In this document: one piece after another, positions 1-13,337 of the stretch
Numbering within the stretch: the stretch's first letter is position 1
Layout: each line of letters begins with the position of its first letter
NCBI RefSeq assembly: GCF_000002995.4
Contig: NW_025062479.1
Coordinates: 1,757,721 to 1,821,720, forward strand
DNA length: 64,000 bases
Direction: 5' to 3'
Source of the DNA: Brugia malayi
Lineage: Eukaryota; Nematoda; Chromadorea; Rhabditida; Onchocercidae
Program-made: the position numbers and the translations under genes
The notes under the pieces: generated by a model
Seen by the model: only the letters and a program-made list of their open reading frames with translations
Databases searched by the model: none
What the model was told of the DNA's origin: nothing

Positions 1-1963
1 TTTTTTTTTCTTTTGCTTTGCCTGAATTATAAAGTAATAGTTGAATTTAAAAACGAAGGAAAAAAATTGATTTAATAATTTTTGTTGACATTTATTATTA
101 TCACAATTGTTTCATTCCTACACTTAATTTTATAAATTTATCTGCTAAAATTCATATGACTAATAATAAAATGGAAAGATTATTGAATTTTTTTAGAAAT
201 CAATAGAACGTATGCCCCTCTCTCTTCTCATATTTATACTTCGCCCATCTCTCTCATGTATATTAGTTTAATTTAGTAATGCAAGAGCAAAATTTACTTT
301 AAATGGAACAAATTTAATTATTTTTTTTTTAAAGTTTTAAAAAATTTTAGGTAAGCAATTACGATTGTCTAATTTTCTCAAATAATAACAATAATAATTT
401 GATAAAATATATGCCAAAATTTCAAATATTGTTATTTTCATAGTTTTTAAATGATATTCATTAGTAAAAAAATTTTTTTTCTTATTTATCATTTTTATTC
501 TACCTTTTTATAGGCCAAATTAGCGCAACATCAATTTAAATATTTCCCTGTTCTCACTTTAATTATTTCCCCGTTCATTTCTACGTCATCTCTCACGTAT
601 CCTCTTTGCTACCCTTCTCCTTTGTCCTAATTTTATAATTTTATTTTGTCATCTGCCACTGTCACATCATTGCTTACTATGTGTGTTTAAACTGTTCCAT
701 TGCATTGATCAATTTTCTTCTTTCTTTTTTTTTTTTGAAATGAAATTTCTATTTTTAATTGCTATATTTATGTTCTTTATTCAAGATTTTTACATTAAGA
801 AATATCCAATTTAAATATATCAGTTTATATCAGTAAATTAGATGTGACAATTTGTTCGTTATCTTTCTAGATAATTCGTAATCATTCGTAATCATATAAC
901 GATGAATTAAAATTAAACATGTTTTGAATTTTAATTTTATTCATTAATGATTACAGATTGTTGCATTTTCACATTCAGGTGGAGCGTCTAAAAATGCAAT
1001 TACAAAAAAATTAAAGTATAATTTAAATGTAATTTTAATTTTTACTTACTACTTCATAAATTTTTTTTTTTTTTTGCATTTGATTTAAATCATAGTAACG
1101 TCATTTGAAAAAATATATCTATTTCAACGTTTGAGAGACAAAAAAATTTCTCCAGACTTTTTTTTTCTTTTCGGAATCTTTAAAATATTTGTAATGACAT
1201 CACGATAGCATATTACACATTATTAATCATTTGTAGAACAATAAAAAAAAAAAAAAAAAATGGAAAACGATTTAAAAAATCAGTTTTTTGACGTCATGCA
1301 AATAAAACAAAACATTCAAATTTTGAAATTAATTAGTTTAACTATAAATTAGAAAAATTAGTTAGTCTAAAATATTGTCATTTATCAAATTTCATGTGAA
1401 ACACAATTACTATAGCAATGATCTTTTTCAACAAATATCGTCCAATATAATAATTTTGTTTTTATAATTTCTTTTAAAAAAAAAAGGACAAAGATGAAAG
1501 AATGAAAATTTGAAGAATTTTTTTCATTTATTCAACTCTTTTTCTCTAAGTTATTCCAGCAATAATTAGCAATAATAATTAAAATAATATAATAGTAATA
1601 ATATTAGAGTAAATAGATGAAGAGACATTTCAGGATTTCGTACTATGCAATCAATAATGTAACAGGAAGAGATGGTTAAAATCGGATTTAAAATAAAATT
1701 GATGCCAATGAAATAACGCATCCACGAATAAACCTTTTCTAAGATATATGGTGACAATTCTTCTATTTAATTAGCAGAGAGACGAGATAATGTGGTGACA
1801 TTATCGTTCAGTATTGTGCTCTATGCACCGTATCACTTATTAGATATTCATAAATAATATTTTCCCTCTTATCGATTGTTATATTACTGTAAATTACTGT
1901 ATTTCTGTATTTTTTGTAAAAAAAAAAAGAAAAAATTCAATTAAATATTGGAATAATTGAAGA
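1..1963. other. Intergenic region upstream of INPP5A
   Basis: Very A+T-rich DNA with many poly-T and poly-A tracts, including an A run of about 18 at 1241-1260. I see no exon, tRNA or recognisable repeat family. The promoter or trans-splice site of the downstream 5-phosphatase gene presumably lies in the last few hundred bases, but no motif identifies it. Short open frames here are low-complexity Phe/Leu/Ile-rich chance frames. Confidence 0.6.
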
Positions 1964-4900
1964 ATGAAATTTTTACTTATAACTGCTAATGTTGGATCAT
2001 TATTTGAAGAGGTAACTTTTTTTTTTAGTACGATATTCTTTTTTAATTATTATTTTGTATTATTAAATTAGTTGTTCTCCTTTTTTTTTTTCTCAATTTT
2101 ATAGAAAATTCTCTCATCTTTTGTCAAAAATTATTTTTTTACACGAATTTTATTAATTGAGGGTGGAAAAAAGACGAGGAGAATTTGTGATCATTTAATT
2201 TGCATATATCAATTATCAGTTATCATACATTTTCAGTCATGCCGAATACGCAATGCTTGGCTGTCAACTTTTACACAGGTAATTGTTTATTTTGTAAACA
2301 AAAATAGGCTTTTTTTTTGATAGAAATGAACAAAAAAAAAAAAAAAAAAAAAACTTTGCACTTAAGATAAGAGAAAATGAAAAAAACTCAAAAAATAAGC
2401 ATAAAAAAATGGTAAATTCATGAGAATTATTTGTTTTTAATTTGGAAATCATTTCTTTCTTTCTTATTTTTCAAAAAAATATGAGAAAAGTAATTAAGAT
2501 CAAATAAGGGAGAAATAGAAGTGATTATTATTTGTTATGAAGAAAAACTTATGTTGTTTTTCAAATAATTTTGCGATAAAAAGAAAAAAAAAACAAAAGA
2601 AATTCAAATGAGAAAGAAAATGTGTTAATGCTTTAAAATACAGGATAAGTGGTTTTATTATTTTAAAAAAGATGAAAAATGCTGGAAATTTGCAAAATTT
2701 CTAGGTGAAAATTACCTTGATCACATTTGTAATTAAATAATTTTATAGTTTAAATTTTATGATTATAATTTTTTCATGATTAAAATTTTTTATGATTTCT
2801 TATAAAAGATGTTTCTCATTATTTCTAATTCTCAAAACTACAAGTAAACGAAATACTAAAATATTATTTAAAATAATTTCAAATTGTTTATGCTTTACTG
2901 TAAATTGAATTGTATTATTTTGATATATTCGAAATAATGAATTAAAGATGGAAGAAAGATAAAAAAATATTTTCAAATGAAATAAATAATCATTCTATAC
3001 ATATGTTTATTGATATTATAGCGAAAAAATTTTTTTCTACTAAAATATAATTTTTAGGTTATCAAAGAAAGCAATGCCCATTTTATTGCAATACATATGC
3101 AAGAAGTTGGTGGGAAAAATTTTGAGGAATGTATCAGTCAAGTACCAACTTTTTTAAATCATATATCAGGTAGCATGCATGAAATGGGATATTCAACTGG
3201 ACGCGCTTACCTGGATCTTGAATTTAACTTACCTGAAAGTTACAATGTATGTTTTCTTTCCGTTTTTTTTTTTTTTTTTTGTTTTGAACAGAAATATCGT
3301 CAACAATTTTTACTTTCAATAATAGTTTAAATTTTCGTTTTTTCCTTTCTTTTTTAAAGAGAAAGAAATTTCATAATATGGAAATATTTCGCTTTCAAAT
3401 TTTTATAAGATTTTACAATATGATAGTGTTTTACAAAACTTTTTATTAAAAAAAAAAAATTATTATGAAATTCTGTCTTATGATATTCTACAACATCATA
3501 ATATTTCATTTTAAAATTTTAGAGAAAAATTTAAAAAGAACTTTTATATTGTTTGTTTGGCTTTTTTATTTGATTTTAACAAAAAATTATTGTTCCACTG
3601 AAATTGTAATGAAAATAATTACATAATAAATAAATATATTTACAGGCGCTTGGCTCATTATTTTTCATTAATGATGTGACATTACCGCGAATACGACAAT
3701 ATGATTTTGTGGGAAAGCAGTTTGTTAAATTGGAAAAAGTTTTCGAATCATGTGATCGTGGCTTGTTGAAGTGTCGAATGTTACGTAAAGCTAAATTTCC
3801 GAAAGATTTTTGGCCAACTGTTAAGTGGGGTCGAAAAGGATATATGCATTGTCGATTTCGTATTGATCAGACGTTAATTTATTAACTATATAATTTTTAT
3901 AATATCATATTTCACTAACTAAAATATAGATTTTTCTTTTTTTTTTTTTTTTTTTTTTTCTGAATCAATTTATAATTTTTAGAATTGATTCGAAATAATA
4001 CTTAGATTATATTTGCAAATACTAATTTAATATATCAGAAAAGAAAAAAAAACAATGTAATTTAAAAAGTTATTGTAAAATTAATATGACAATAATTGAT
4101 AATGTAAGATAAGATAGTTTTCGAAATTTTATATAAGTTAAAATTTTCTTTTCAGTGTTTACGATTTTGTCAATGTACATTTATTTCATGATGAATCTAA
4201 CATTGCATTGATACATGAGGTTTCAGTTTTATTTCATTAACTTTATAAAGTATATCTGAAAATATAACTCGTGGGAAAAAAAAAAATAAGCACTTTTAAT
4301 ATACGTTTCAAAATAATTCTTATCATAAATTAATATTTAATTAGAGGATGAGATTTTTGAAATTCAGTTAATAGATTAGTTTATTAACAAATATATTCTA
4401 GGAGTAGCTAAATTTTCAAACTCAAATTATATCTCATTTGTAAAATTTATACCATTGAATCAAAAGTTTTGTATCAAATTTTAAATTAATTTTATTTATT
4501 CATTGATTGTATTAATGAGATTCATTGTTGCAGAATCCTTCACTTTATAGTGAAAATCGAAAACGAGCATTAAATTTCGTTTTGAATGAATTAAAACGGG
4601 TCAATGAAGATGATAAACATTCATATCCGCTTTTCTTATTTGGTGATTTGAATTTTCGACTCGATTTGCAATCATTTTTAAATGTATGTATTTGTATGAA
4701 TAATATTTGAGGTTTCTTTTCTTTTCTTTTTTGATGAAATTTATTTGAAATGATTCATTTCAACATTATTTTTTTTTCTCCTGAAATTATTTGCAGCATA
4801 TGAAATATACTGTAAATGATTTCAGTTATCAATTGATTTAGATTATTCATTCTAGAAATTTTTCATCTTAAATTTTATTAAAGATCATTTTTAGAATGTT

Positions 4901-6631
4901 TGCAATTGTATCATTTTCATTTTTATTTTTCCTTTAGAAATAATTTATTTTAAATTTTTATTAAATGACAAATTTTTAGAAATGATTTATTCAAGAAGAT
5001 AACCAATAAAGTTGTTTTCTTTATAGAATAATATATGAAATTTCCGGAGAAGGGGAGAGAGAGAGAGAGAGAGAGAGGGTGAGAGAAAAGCTCTTATCCT
5101 AAAATATTATTGCAGCGTATTACTGATGATACTGATTTACGAGAAGATTCAACAGAATCCACTCAATCAAGCATCTGTAGTACCGATGGATGCGGTGATT
5201 TGTTAACGGCTAGTTCACAACATACCAATGAGCTTAAACCATTAACAGATTTTAGACGAACTGTATCAGCAATTGAATTTCGCCGATCACCTGATAATTT
5301 CACCAGTGATATTCCAACCAGGTGAGTTAAAGGTATGAAATTTAGTTATCATAATTAATTTCTGTTTTGATTCAAATATTTTGAAAAATTATCAATTGAA
5401 ATATATGAATTGAAATTATCGATATAAATATTAACAATGAAATTATCATATAATTTCACAAATTTTATGTTGTATAGAAATCATAATTATTATTTTATAC
5501 TATATAGAAAGTTTAATCATTTGTAACATGCTATTATTACTTGCTTATTTTGATAAATCTACGATATATGAAATTCTAAAAATATTTACTGAGAAAATGA
5601 TTATTGTAAGAATATAACATAGAAGTAAAATTTATTAATTTTTAAAATTTTTGTATTGTTTTGGGTTAAACTTTTTTTTTTTTAAATTATAAAAACATAT
5701 TATTAGATTATTGAATTTAGTTGCGTACTTCGAATTGAGAAGAAACTTTTCGATTACTTCAACCACAAACGATTGCTAAATGAATGGCAGGGTTATTTGG
5801 AAGATGATCGGGAGGCACACAATTTCCCATGCCTACGCGAACTTAGTATTAATTTTCCACCTACGTAAGTTTTATTGTTAGTTGAAATTATTTTTGAAAT
5901 GATTTTCATTTCAATTCTAGCATTATACGACTTAACATTTTCCCTTTTCTCTTTCTCTCTCTCTCTTCTAGTCTTCCACTCTTTTGTTTATCTTTTTTAT
6001 TGTTTTGAAATAAAAAAAAAAAAAAAAAAAAAAAAGCACTATAAGGGAGATGACGTAACACTACACAATATTTCACGTAACGCAATACCAAATACTTCAC
6101 GTAATCCATTCATCTGATCCAATACTATATTAGCATGCAAAAGTAGTATAAAAAATTTATTCACATTTATAATTAATCAAAATTGTCTGTTTTTTATTTT
6201 CAAAATTTTATACTTTTAGATATCCATGGAGTGAAAATCCGGATGAATCGGAATCCCTGATGAAGACACGTGCGCCAGCATGGTGTGATCGTGTGCTAAT
6301 GAATGCACGAGCATTAGAAATAGTTAAACGAGATAAATTTGCTAAATATGATAGTTTTGGGAAAGATGTATGCATGGGTGATCATAAGGTTAATGATATT
6401 TTCTCGATCTTTTTCCTTTTTCCCTTTTTCTCGTTTAAAATTTTAATTTAATAAATTTTAAACTATTTTGCTAAAATTACAATTTATGAAGTTATATGTA
6501 ATATTTTAACAATCTCTTATTTTTTTTCTCTTGTAAACAACAAAATTTAAACTTTTTATTTTGAAAAATATTTATTTATAAAATTATAAATATTTCAGCC
6601 AGTGATGTTATCATTCAGCGTGATTGTATGA
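1964..6631 (+). CDS. INPP5A: Type I inositol 1,4,5-trisphosphate 5-phosphatase (10 exons, 423 aa)
   Basis: Exons: 1964-2011, 2237-2278, 3058-3246, 3646-3872, 4156-4219, 4534-4683, 5116-5321, 5721-5864, 6220-6388, 6599-6631; total 1,272 nt. The enzyme removes the 5-phosphate from Ins(1,4,5)P3, ending calcium signals; the C. elegans relative is IPP-5. The N-terminus MKFLLITANVGSLFEE matches the family start. Signature motifs are FGDLNFRLD (about residues 226-234) and PAWCDRVL (376-383), with GDHKPV at 410-415; these carry the metal and phosphate chemistry. Residues 241-309 form an acidic Ser/Thr-rich stretch not obviously alignable with the human enzyme, just before the conserved EKKLFDYF. The protein ends at SFSVIV, about where the fold ends, so the human C-terminal Cys-based prenylation box is absent. 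Several donors are weak (gttaat twice, gtttca). Identification is firm; individual splice sites are from reading frame and homology only. Confidence 0.95.
4797..4811 (+). other. Candidate 15-nt microexon in INPP5A intron 6
   Basis: A TTTGCAG acceptor is followed by CATATGAAATATACT and then gtaaat, a good donor. Inclusion would keep the frame (phase 0) and add His-Met-Lys-Tyr-Thr between exons 6 and 7. The region is where the worm protein diverges from the human one, so homology cannot decide. It may be chance. Confidence 0.2.
5054..5077. repeat. (GA)n microsatellite in INPP5A intron 6
   Basis: About twelve GA units about 40 bases upstream of the exon 7 acceptor at 5114-5115. It is purine-rich where nematode introns normally carry pyrimidines. 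Confidence 0.85.
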
Positions 6632-6913
6632 ACAAAATGTGAAATAATTGTTATAGATTACTATAATGTGTGTAATATCTTTTTTCTGAGATTTGAATTA
6701 GCTGTGGATTATTTTACCTTTTTTTTTTTTTTTTTTTTTGCTTAAACGGCTAACTAATTATATCAGGATTATCAACCTCAATATAAACCTTTTTTTTTTT
6801 TTTTTTTTGTTCTTTCTCTCGCTTCTTTTTTTGTTACTTCAAACTAGCTTATAATCGAGTGATAATTTCAACGTTCTTTCATTTTCATGATTTCATTTTT
6901 TTAATTCTTAGAA

Positions 6914-6919
6914 AATAAA
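6914..6919 (+). terminator. Candidate poly(A) signal for INPP5A
   Basis: AATAAA lies about 280 bases after the TGA at 6629-6631; a second AATAAA is at 7048-7053. Either could end the transcript. No closer canonical hexamer was seen. Confidence 0.35.
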
Positions 6920-7965
6920 CAAAAAATGTTTCAAATATGTTTGTTCATGTAAATATTAACTAATTACCGCTTTTTTTTCTCCTTTTCTGCTTTTCTCTCT
7001 CTCTCTCTCTCAAATACACAGTGAATATGTGATAATCACAGTTTATCAATAAAATGAACAACGCATTCTGATTTTTTTTCCTTCATTTATTTATGTGATT
7101 GTTAAATCTTTTACATTGCTTGTTTGTTTTCTATCCGTAAAAGTAGTGAGCAGCACTTTGTAGTAATTATCACCTGAGGCAAACCAGTCTTCAAACATAT
7201 TAGCTCTCTCCCTCTCCCTCTCCCTCTCTCTCTCTTTCCCTCTCCTTTATTAATATTAGTTTATAGTACTAAAAGTATGATATGCTTCATTTTTTTTAAC
7301 TCTCTAAACTTTTACTCGCATATTGGTATGATAAATTTATGATAATCATAAATTTTATTCCTTTTTCATTTGTTTTTTTTTTTCTCCAATTTTAAATACT
7401 CCGTAATTTTAATTTCGCATTAATTTTTAATTCAAATATTATTGTTCATATTTATATGTCTTTCGGGTAGAAGCAAATATTTATTTATTTATTTGATATA
7501 ATTATATCAAATATCATTTGTTTGGCATATGTCAGCAACAAATGTATATGTGTGTGTTTTTTTTTCGTTTTCTTTGTAGGGTTCATTGCAACAGAATTGA
7601 AATAAACAATTGTTTGAACTTTTTTCTTTTTAAATCTCAAACTTTAGCAATTGTAAATTAAATAAATAATATAGAATTGTTTTAAAGTATTCAAATATTT
7701 CGATTAAAATGGAACAAAAAAAGGAAAAGAAAGGAAACAGTTATAAAGGTTAGAAAAAAACTTTTTTCCGTTTTTTGAAATGAATTTGTCAAGAAATTCA
7801 TTAAGCTTTTTTTTTTTTTAATTTTTCTACATTAATTTTGTTGAATAGTAGATTAATTCTGAAGCTAATTTTATTAAAATTATTAAATTAATTATTTGAC
7901 CCGTTCACCGTTCCATTCATAGCACACAAAATTTGGCGTAAACATTTAAACTGGTCTGCAGGTCC

Positions 7966-8240
7966 AATTATTTTATTAGTTTTATTTTTATTATCGTTAT
8001 TATTATTACTATCATCATTATTAATTGCAATTATTGTAATAATTATTATCAATTATTATTATTGCCATAATCATTATTACTTATAATAATTATTATTTTG
8101 ATCATTATTATTTTTATTATTGTCATCGTTATTATTGCCATTAATTGTTATTAAATACTATTATTATTAATTATTACTACTACTATCAATTATTGATATT
8201 TTTGATTATTTACTATTATTATTATTAATAATTATAAATG
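7966..8240. repeat. Degenerate (ATT)n array
   Basis: About 270 bases of ATT/TTA triplets interrupted by ATC, GTT and GCA triplets and by single-base slips. The same type of array recurs at about a dozen sites across the window. Confidence 0.8.
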
Positions 8241-11200
8241 TTATCAAATTATTCAAGGGGAAGAATTATGAATTTCTTGAATCAATGTAGATTATTTCTT
8301 GCCTACTACTTCTGTAATTTAATATATTCTAAATTGATAAATCTTGTTTAAAAATTACTTATTTGGAAATTGAAAAACTTTATACCTATTGTAGCATCAG
8401 CAGGCAAACTTTTTAAAGGTTTTTGTATTAACAAAACAAAGTAATATATATTAAGAAGAGAAAAATTGGTAAAATTCTTCGGATTATTTTAAAATTTTAA
8501 GGAAACTTTAACATTTTATCTTAATTAGTAGCATTTTTTTAAATGTTTAACAATAATAATAATAATTTTGAATTTCATTTCAAATATGTAATTAATAAAT
8601 TATCCATCATTTATTCTTTCTTTTTCTTTTTTTTTTTCATATGTGCAAAAATTTTATTCATTTCATTTTCAAAAACTGTCGCAAGCAAAATTTGATTCGT
8701 GGTATCATAGCAATTTGTGTAAAACTTTCTTTTTTATCGGTTTTAGTTTTCTTTTTTTTTCTTTTCGTTTCGTTTTTTTTTTTTTTCCTTTTTTTTCATT
8801 CTTATCTTCTCGTTTTTCTTTTTTTTTGTTGTCTCATTGACACATTCATCATTGTTGGTATTCAAAAACTACTCGAATTAGTAATCAACAATTTCCACTG
8901 ATTAACGGTTGGTCCGCTAAGCTTTTTGATGTGTGAGAACCGGAAATTGTTTAAAAAACAAAAACGAATCACATCTATGGCAGTGTCTAAATGGAATGTC
9001 TTCAACATACTTATACATATATTGTTTATTGCTGAAAAGATGGAAGTAACATGTAAAAATGGATAAAAAAAAAAATGGTAATTTGATATTTTTGAAATTA
9101 ATTTTTGACAAATGTAAAAGAGGTAAATAAAATAATTAGGAAATGTTTATTACAAGAATAAAAATTTTGAATTAATTTTGTGTAGTTTAATTAATAGAAT
9201 AACTTTTCTTTTTTATTTCTTTCTAACATTAAATGAACTCTTTAAAGTGTTCAATTCTTTGCAATTAATTCTGTCGTTTAACTTTTTTTTTTTTTGAAAT
9301 GATTTTGTTTTAGATGCATTTTTAATAAAAAAGAGAAGAAAACAATGATAATAATAAATAGTAGCTATGCTATAATTTCTTATTTACAATTTTTGTTTTC
9401 CTTTTCTCTCTCTCTCTCTGTTTGTTTGTCTCGTTTGCTTTTCCCTTTTTGACTCATTTTCTAATTTTAATATAATCCATCACCTTTTTAATCATTTTTA
9501 GTTATTGAATATTTGAAAATGAATTCTTTTTTTTTTTTAAATCAAAAGGAAACACCAATTCTTCATTCCTTTTTTTTTTTTTTTAAATGAAAAAAAAAAA
9601 AAAAGAATTAAATTGTTAATGTTACAAGGAGAAAATTATACAATTTCATAGTAAAGAATAAGGATCATCTGGCACATCTTCTTACATTCAACGAAATGAC
9701 AACAATGCCATATGTGAAGCGTATCAAAAATGTTTCCGCCTAAAAATTTCCGTGGCCATATACCACGTGTTTCACTTATTACTTATTTGCATATCTTTTT
9801 TTTTTCTTTTTTGATTTATATTATCTTTCGTTTTTTTCTTTTTTTTTCATCATTAATTTTCCTTATTATTCAACTATTTTAATGGCACCAAAAATGTATC
9901 ATTTATCACAATCAACAATTATTTCTTAGCCATTCATTTATAATTGTTTCCTTCAGTCCCTGTCAACTGTCATTTATTATTATAATATGGTATAAGTTGA
10001 AATATTTCAGAATATATTCCTAATTTAGTATTATAGAAATGAGTAAGATAATTTGTTTTTTTTTTTTTTTTTTTTTTACTTTCTTTCAGTGATAAAATAT
10101 AATCAATTTGAATAATTTAATAATTATAGTATATCTAAATATTTTAAAGTAGCATATTAAAATAAATATTATTAGTATATCTAAATATTTTAAGATTTTC
10201 CACTCTTTTTTTTTCTCACTTGATTCATTTCATTGTGAAATTTTGAAACAAATCATTTATTAAAGTTATTTTTATTGCATATACATATATGTATGAGTAT
10301 TAAAATTTTGTAGTATTAATTTTTCTTAGTATTAGTTCTTTTTAATTAACTTTTCAGGTAGAAATTAATTAATTTGCAACTAATTTCATTTTTTCGTCTT
10401 TTTCTCTCTTCTCTTTTCTTGTTTCTTGCACAACTAATGAAATTCTTAAGTAATCTATCGAAAAAACATTAATGTTACCTTTACTGTTTAACAAAAATTT
10501 CATATCCTAAAATTTTCATTTTGAATTATTTAAAATACATCTGGCAAATATTGAGATTTTCTATTTCGAACAAAGAAATTATTCTTAGTCCCATTTTATC
10601 ATTTGATCTAAAATTTGAACAATAAAGAAAAGAAACAACTGAATACTTAATTACGGTAGCAAAAAAAAAGGAATTAATTTGCATATGGTAGAATGTTGAA
10701 TGATAGATATATTATGAATTGTAATAAAAGTATAAAATAATCTAATATTCAGATAATTTATCCATTATCATTCAATATTTATCAAAATGTGATGAAATTA
10801 TCGAAACCTAAGTTTATACAGTTAATTATCATTCGATTTTGATGATTGATAAAAATGATAATCGATATAGTTTAAGAGTATTAACTAAACTAAAAAAAAA
10901 ATTTTGTTTTTCTTACAAAATTGTAATACATTTGTTATTATTAACAGAGAAAAAGAAGTAGTTCCATTTTAAAAAAAAATAAAAATAAAAATTTAATTAT
11001 TCCAATTAATCAGTATCTTTTGATCATTCTTTTATCATACAGCAGCACTATTGCATAGCAATGATAGCATTAAAAAAGTTTTGCAGATGGAATAGCAAAA
11101 TTGCTAGAAAAAAATGATTATCTTTTTCCAATCACTATGGCATAAATTTTATAAGTTTTTAAATTTCGATTGAAATTATGTATTTTTTCAAAATTATACC

Positions 11201-11723
11201 ATGCATTTACAAAATGAAAAATTTGCTTTAATCATACATATGACTTTATGGGTGAGATTATAAAAACGAATACCTTTAAAATGATATCTGTTAACATCAA
11301 ATATAAGTTTTTAATAAGCATGCAAGATGATTCACTATCAATAGTAATCAAAATTTGAATGAAATTTGAAATAATTTATAAATTATACATTTAATACTAA
11401 TCAAATAGTCCTTTCTTTTCTAGGAAAACGAAGTGCTAACTTTAAAATTTGAATTAATATAAAAATTTATGCAAAAACAAAAATTGCAACAATAACAAAA
11501 ATTTAAGTAAATGAAACAAAAAATATTTTACATTAAAATTAATTCATCAATAAATGTATAATTTATAAATTTAATAAAAAAAGAAAGCAGTACTAGCAAA
11601 TTTTGATAAAAATAAATCAAAAAGCAGCTTGCATGATAAGATATGAAGCGATAACCATTCCCACACCTATCCTACTACAAAACAATTTATCGACGTGTCC
11701 GAAATCTTACAAATACTTTCAAG

Positions 11724-11930
11724 ATGAATGCTTCAAATAATACTATTTCCGGTTCATCCGGACGGCAAAAATGCTGGGAAGATTGTATTTATTTTTCTCT
11801 TTTCCTATTTATATTAAAGTATAGTGAGGCTAAGAAAGCTGATTTTATGCGAAAGAGGTATATATCAGAAGTGAATTATCAGAATTGGATGATAATAATA
11901 AAGAAATCAAAGGGATCGGAAAATTTTTAA
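11724..11930 (+). other. Isolated short ORF or lone exon candidate (68 aa)
   Basis: This ATG frame starts MNASNNTISGSSGRQKCWED and lacks the Phe/Lys homopolymer look of the other short frames for its first 25 codons. An acceptor-like CTTTCAAG sits directly before the ATG, as would fit trans- or cis-splicing, and a possible donor (AAA then gtatag) occurs near 11818. After that the frame is A+T-rich and lysine-rich. No family recognised. It could be a first exon of an unseen gene, an alternative upstream exon, or chance. Confidence 0.2.
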
Positions 11931-11975
11931 ATGAGAACATAAAATCATTAAATTTTCATTTGACTATCTTTTCAT

Positions 11976-12058
11976 ATTAATTAATTCGTGATTTCTTTCT
12001 CTTTTTTTCAATTTTTTTTTTCCTTTTCTTTTTTTTTGATTTTTGACATTCTTTGATT
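11976..12058. repeat. Imperfect direct repeat, copy 1
   Basis: Begins ATTAATTAATTCGTGATTT and ends near GATTTTTGACATTCTTTGA. A second, shorter copy lies at 12213-12277; the main difference is the length of the central T/C tract. The pair may be an old local duplication or two copies of a short dispersed element. Confidence 0.65.
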
Positions 12059-12212
12059 AAAATACATTAGATAAATGGTTTGGTAATTTCATGAATAAAA
12101 AATAAGAAAAATGATTATTGAAATTTATTTTCATCTATTCACTTGGGTAATTTTACCTATTGTTATAATTTTAGCCGTTTAAATCTTTTTTTTCTGTCTT
12201 AATAGCACTAAA

Positions 12213-12277
12213 ATTAATTAATTCGTGATTTTTCTCTTTCCTTTTCAATTTTTTGTGATTTTTGACATTCTTTACTA
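12213..12277. repeat. Imperfect direct repeat, copy 2
   Basis: Second copy of the element at 11976-12058, sharing ATTAATTAATTCGTGATTT at its left edge and GATTTTTGACATTCTTT at its right, with about 18 bases lost from the T/C-rich middle. Confidence 0.65.
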
Positions 12278-13281
12278 AAGCATCATTTTAGATATAAAAA
12301 TTTGAGAGCATACAAAAATTATAGCTGCACAATTTAGCTTTGTTCAGATTTTTTCTTCAAATTGTCTTCAGTATCATTAATCAATATATATTTTTTTTAA
12401 TTCTAAATTTACAAAACAACAATTTAACATTGATAATAATTATGAATGCCGAAGAAATCTCTAATTCATTTTTATTTTTTAATTTTTACCTGTCAAACAA
12501 AATTTTTTATAGTAAAAATCAATCACAATAACCGATATATATGTACAAACAAACTTTTTTCTACACCAAATAAATCTAAAAATTACACACATACAAAAAA
12601 AAAAAAAAAAAAAAAAAAAATGGGAAAAAAAGAAGAAATGAGTAGTGATGTAATTTAAGTTCATATATAAATTATGTTACACTTTACTGATAAGGTGATA
12701 AATTTTATCAACAAATCATTCCACTCTCAAATTCTCATTTATTCTTTCCACTTTTGTTCACTTCATATTCATTTTGATTGTAACTAGAAAAGCATTTCAC
12801 ATAGATCGATCAACCAACCATTCAACAGTAACAAAATTAATTGTTTGTATAAAACCATTTATTCTACACTAGTCATAATAGCCATCTATCAAATCATCAA
12901 AAGTAATCAATCAATTAATTAATTAATTAATTACAACATGTCACATTTGCCATATCAATTATCTATTGCTATGATTAAGTCATAAATTTTTCTAAAATTT
13001 TATAATTACATTTAATTATTTTCATTATTTTAATTATATTTATCCAATTTTAAATCATATTATAATAGGAAATTTTTTTGATTTTTTGCATTTCTTCTAT
13101 ATTATTTTAATAATTGATGAAAATGAACATTTCTGATACTTATTTTTTTCACATTTATATACTTAGTGATGCTTTAAAATATAACTTTATTCTTTGTTTT
13201 GTTTTCTTTTTTGTTTTTTTCTTTCTTTTTTTGCTTTTTTTTTTTGTTAATATTTAAAATTTCCAATGTATGCGCAGTAAG

Positions 13282-13337
13282 ACAAAGCTTGCTAACATGC
13301 AGCTGCATAACAAAGCTTACTAACGTGCAGCTGCATG
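13282..13337. repeat. 28-bp tandem duplication with CAGCTG cores
   Basis: Two adjacent 28-base units (13282-13309 and 13310-13337), each starting ACAAAGCTT and ending in the palindrome TGCAGCTGCA plus two bases. The copies differ at three positions, all A/G changes. CAGCTG is an E-box core. The unit is notably less A+T-rich than its surroundings. Confidence 0.85.
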
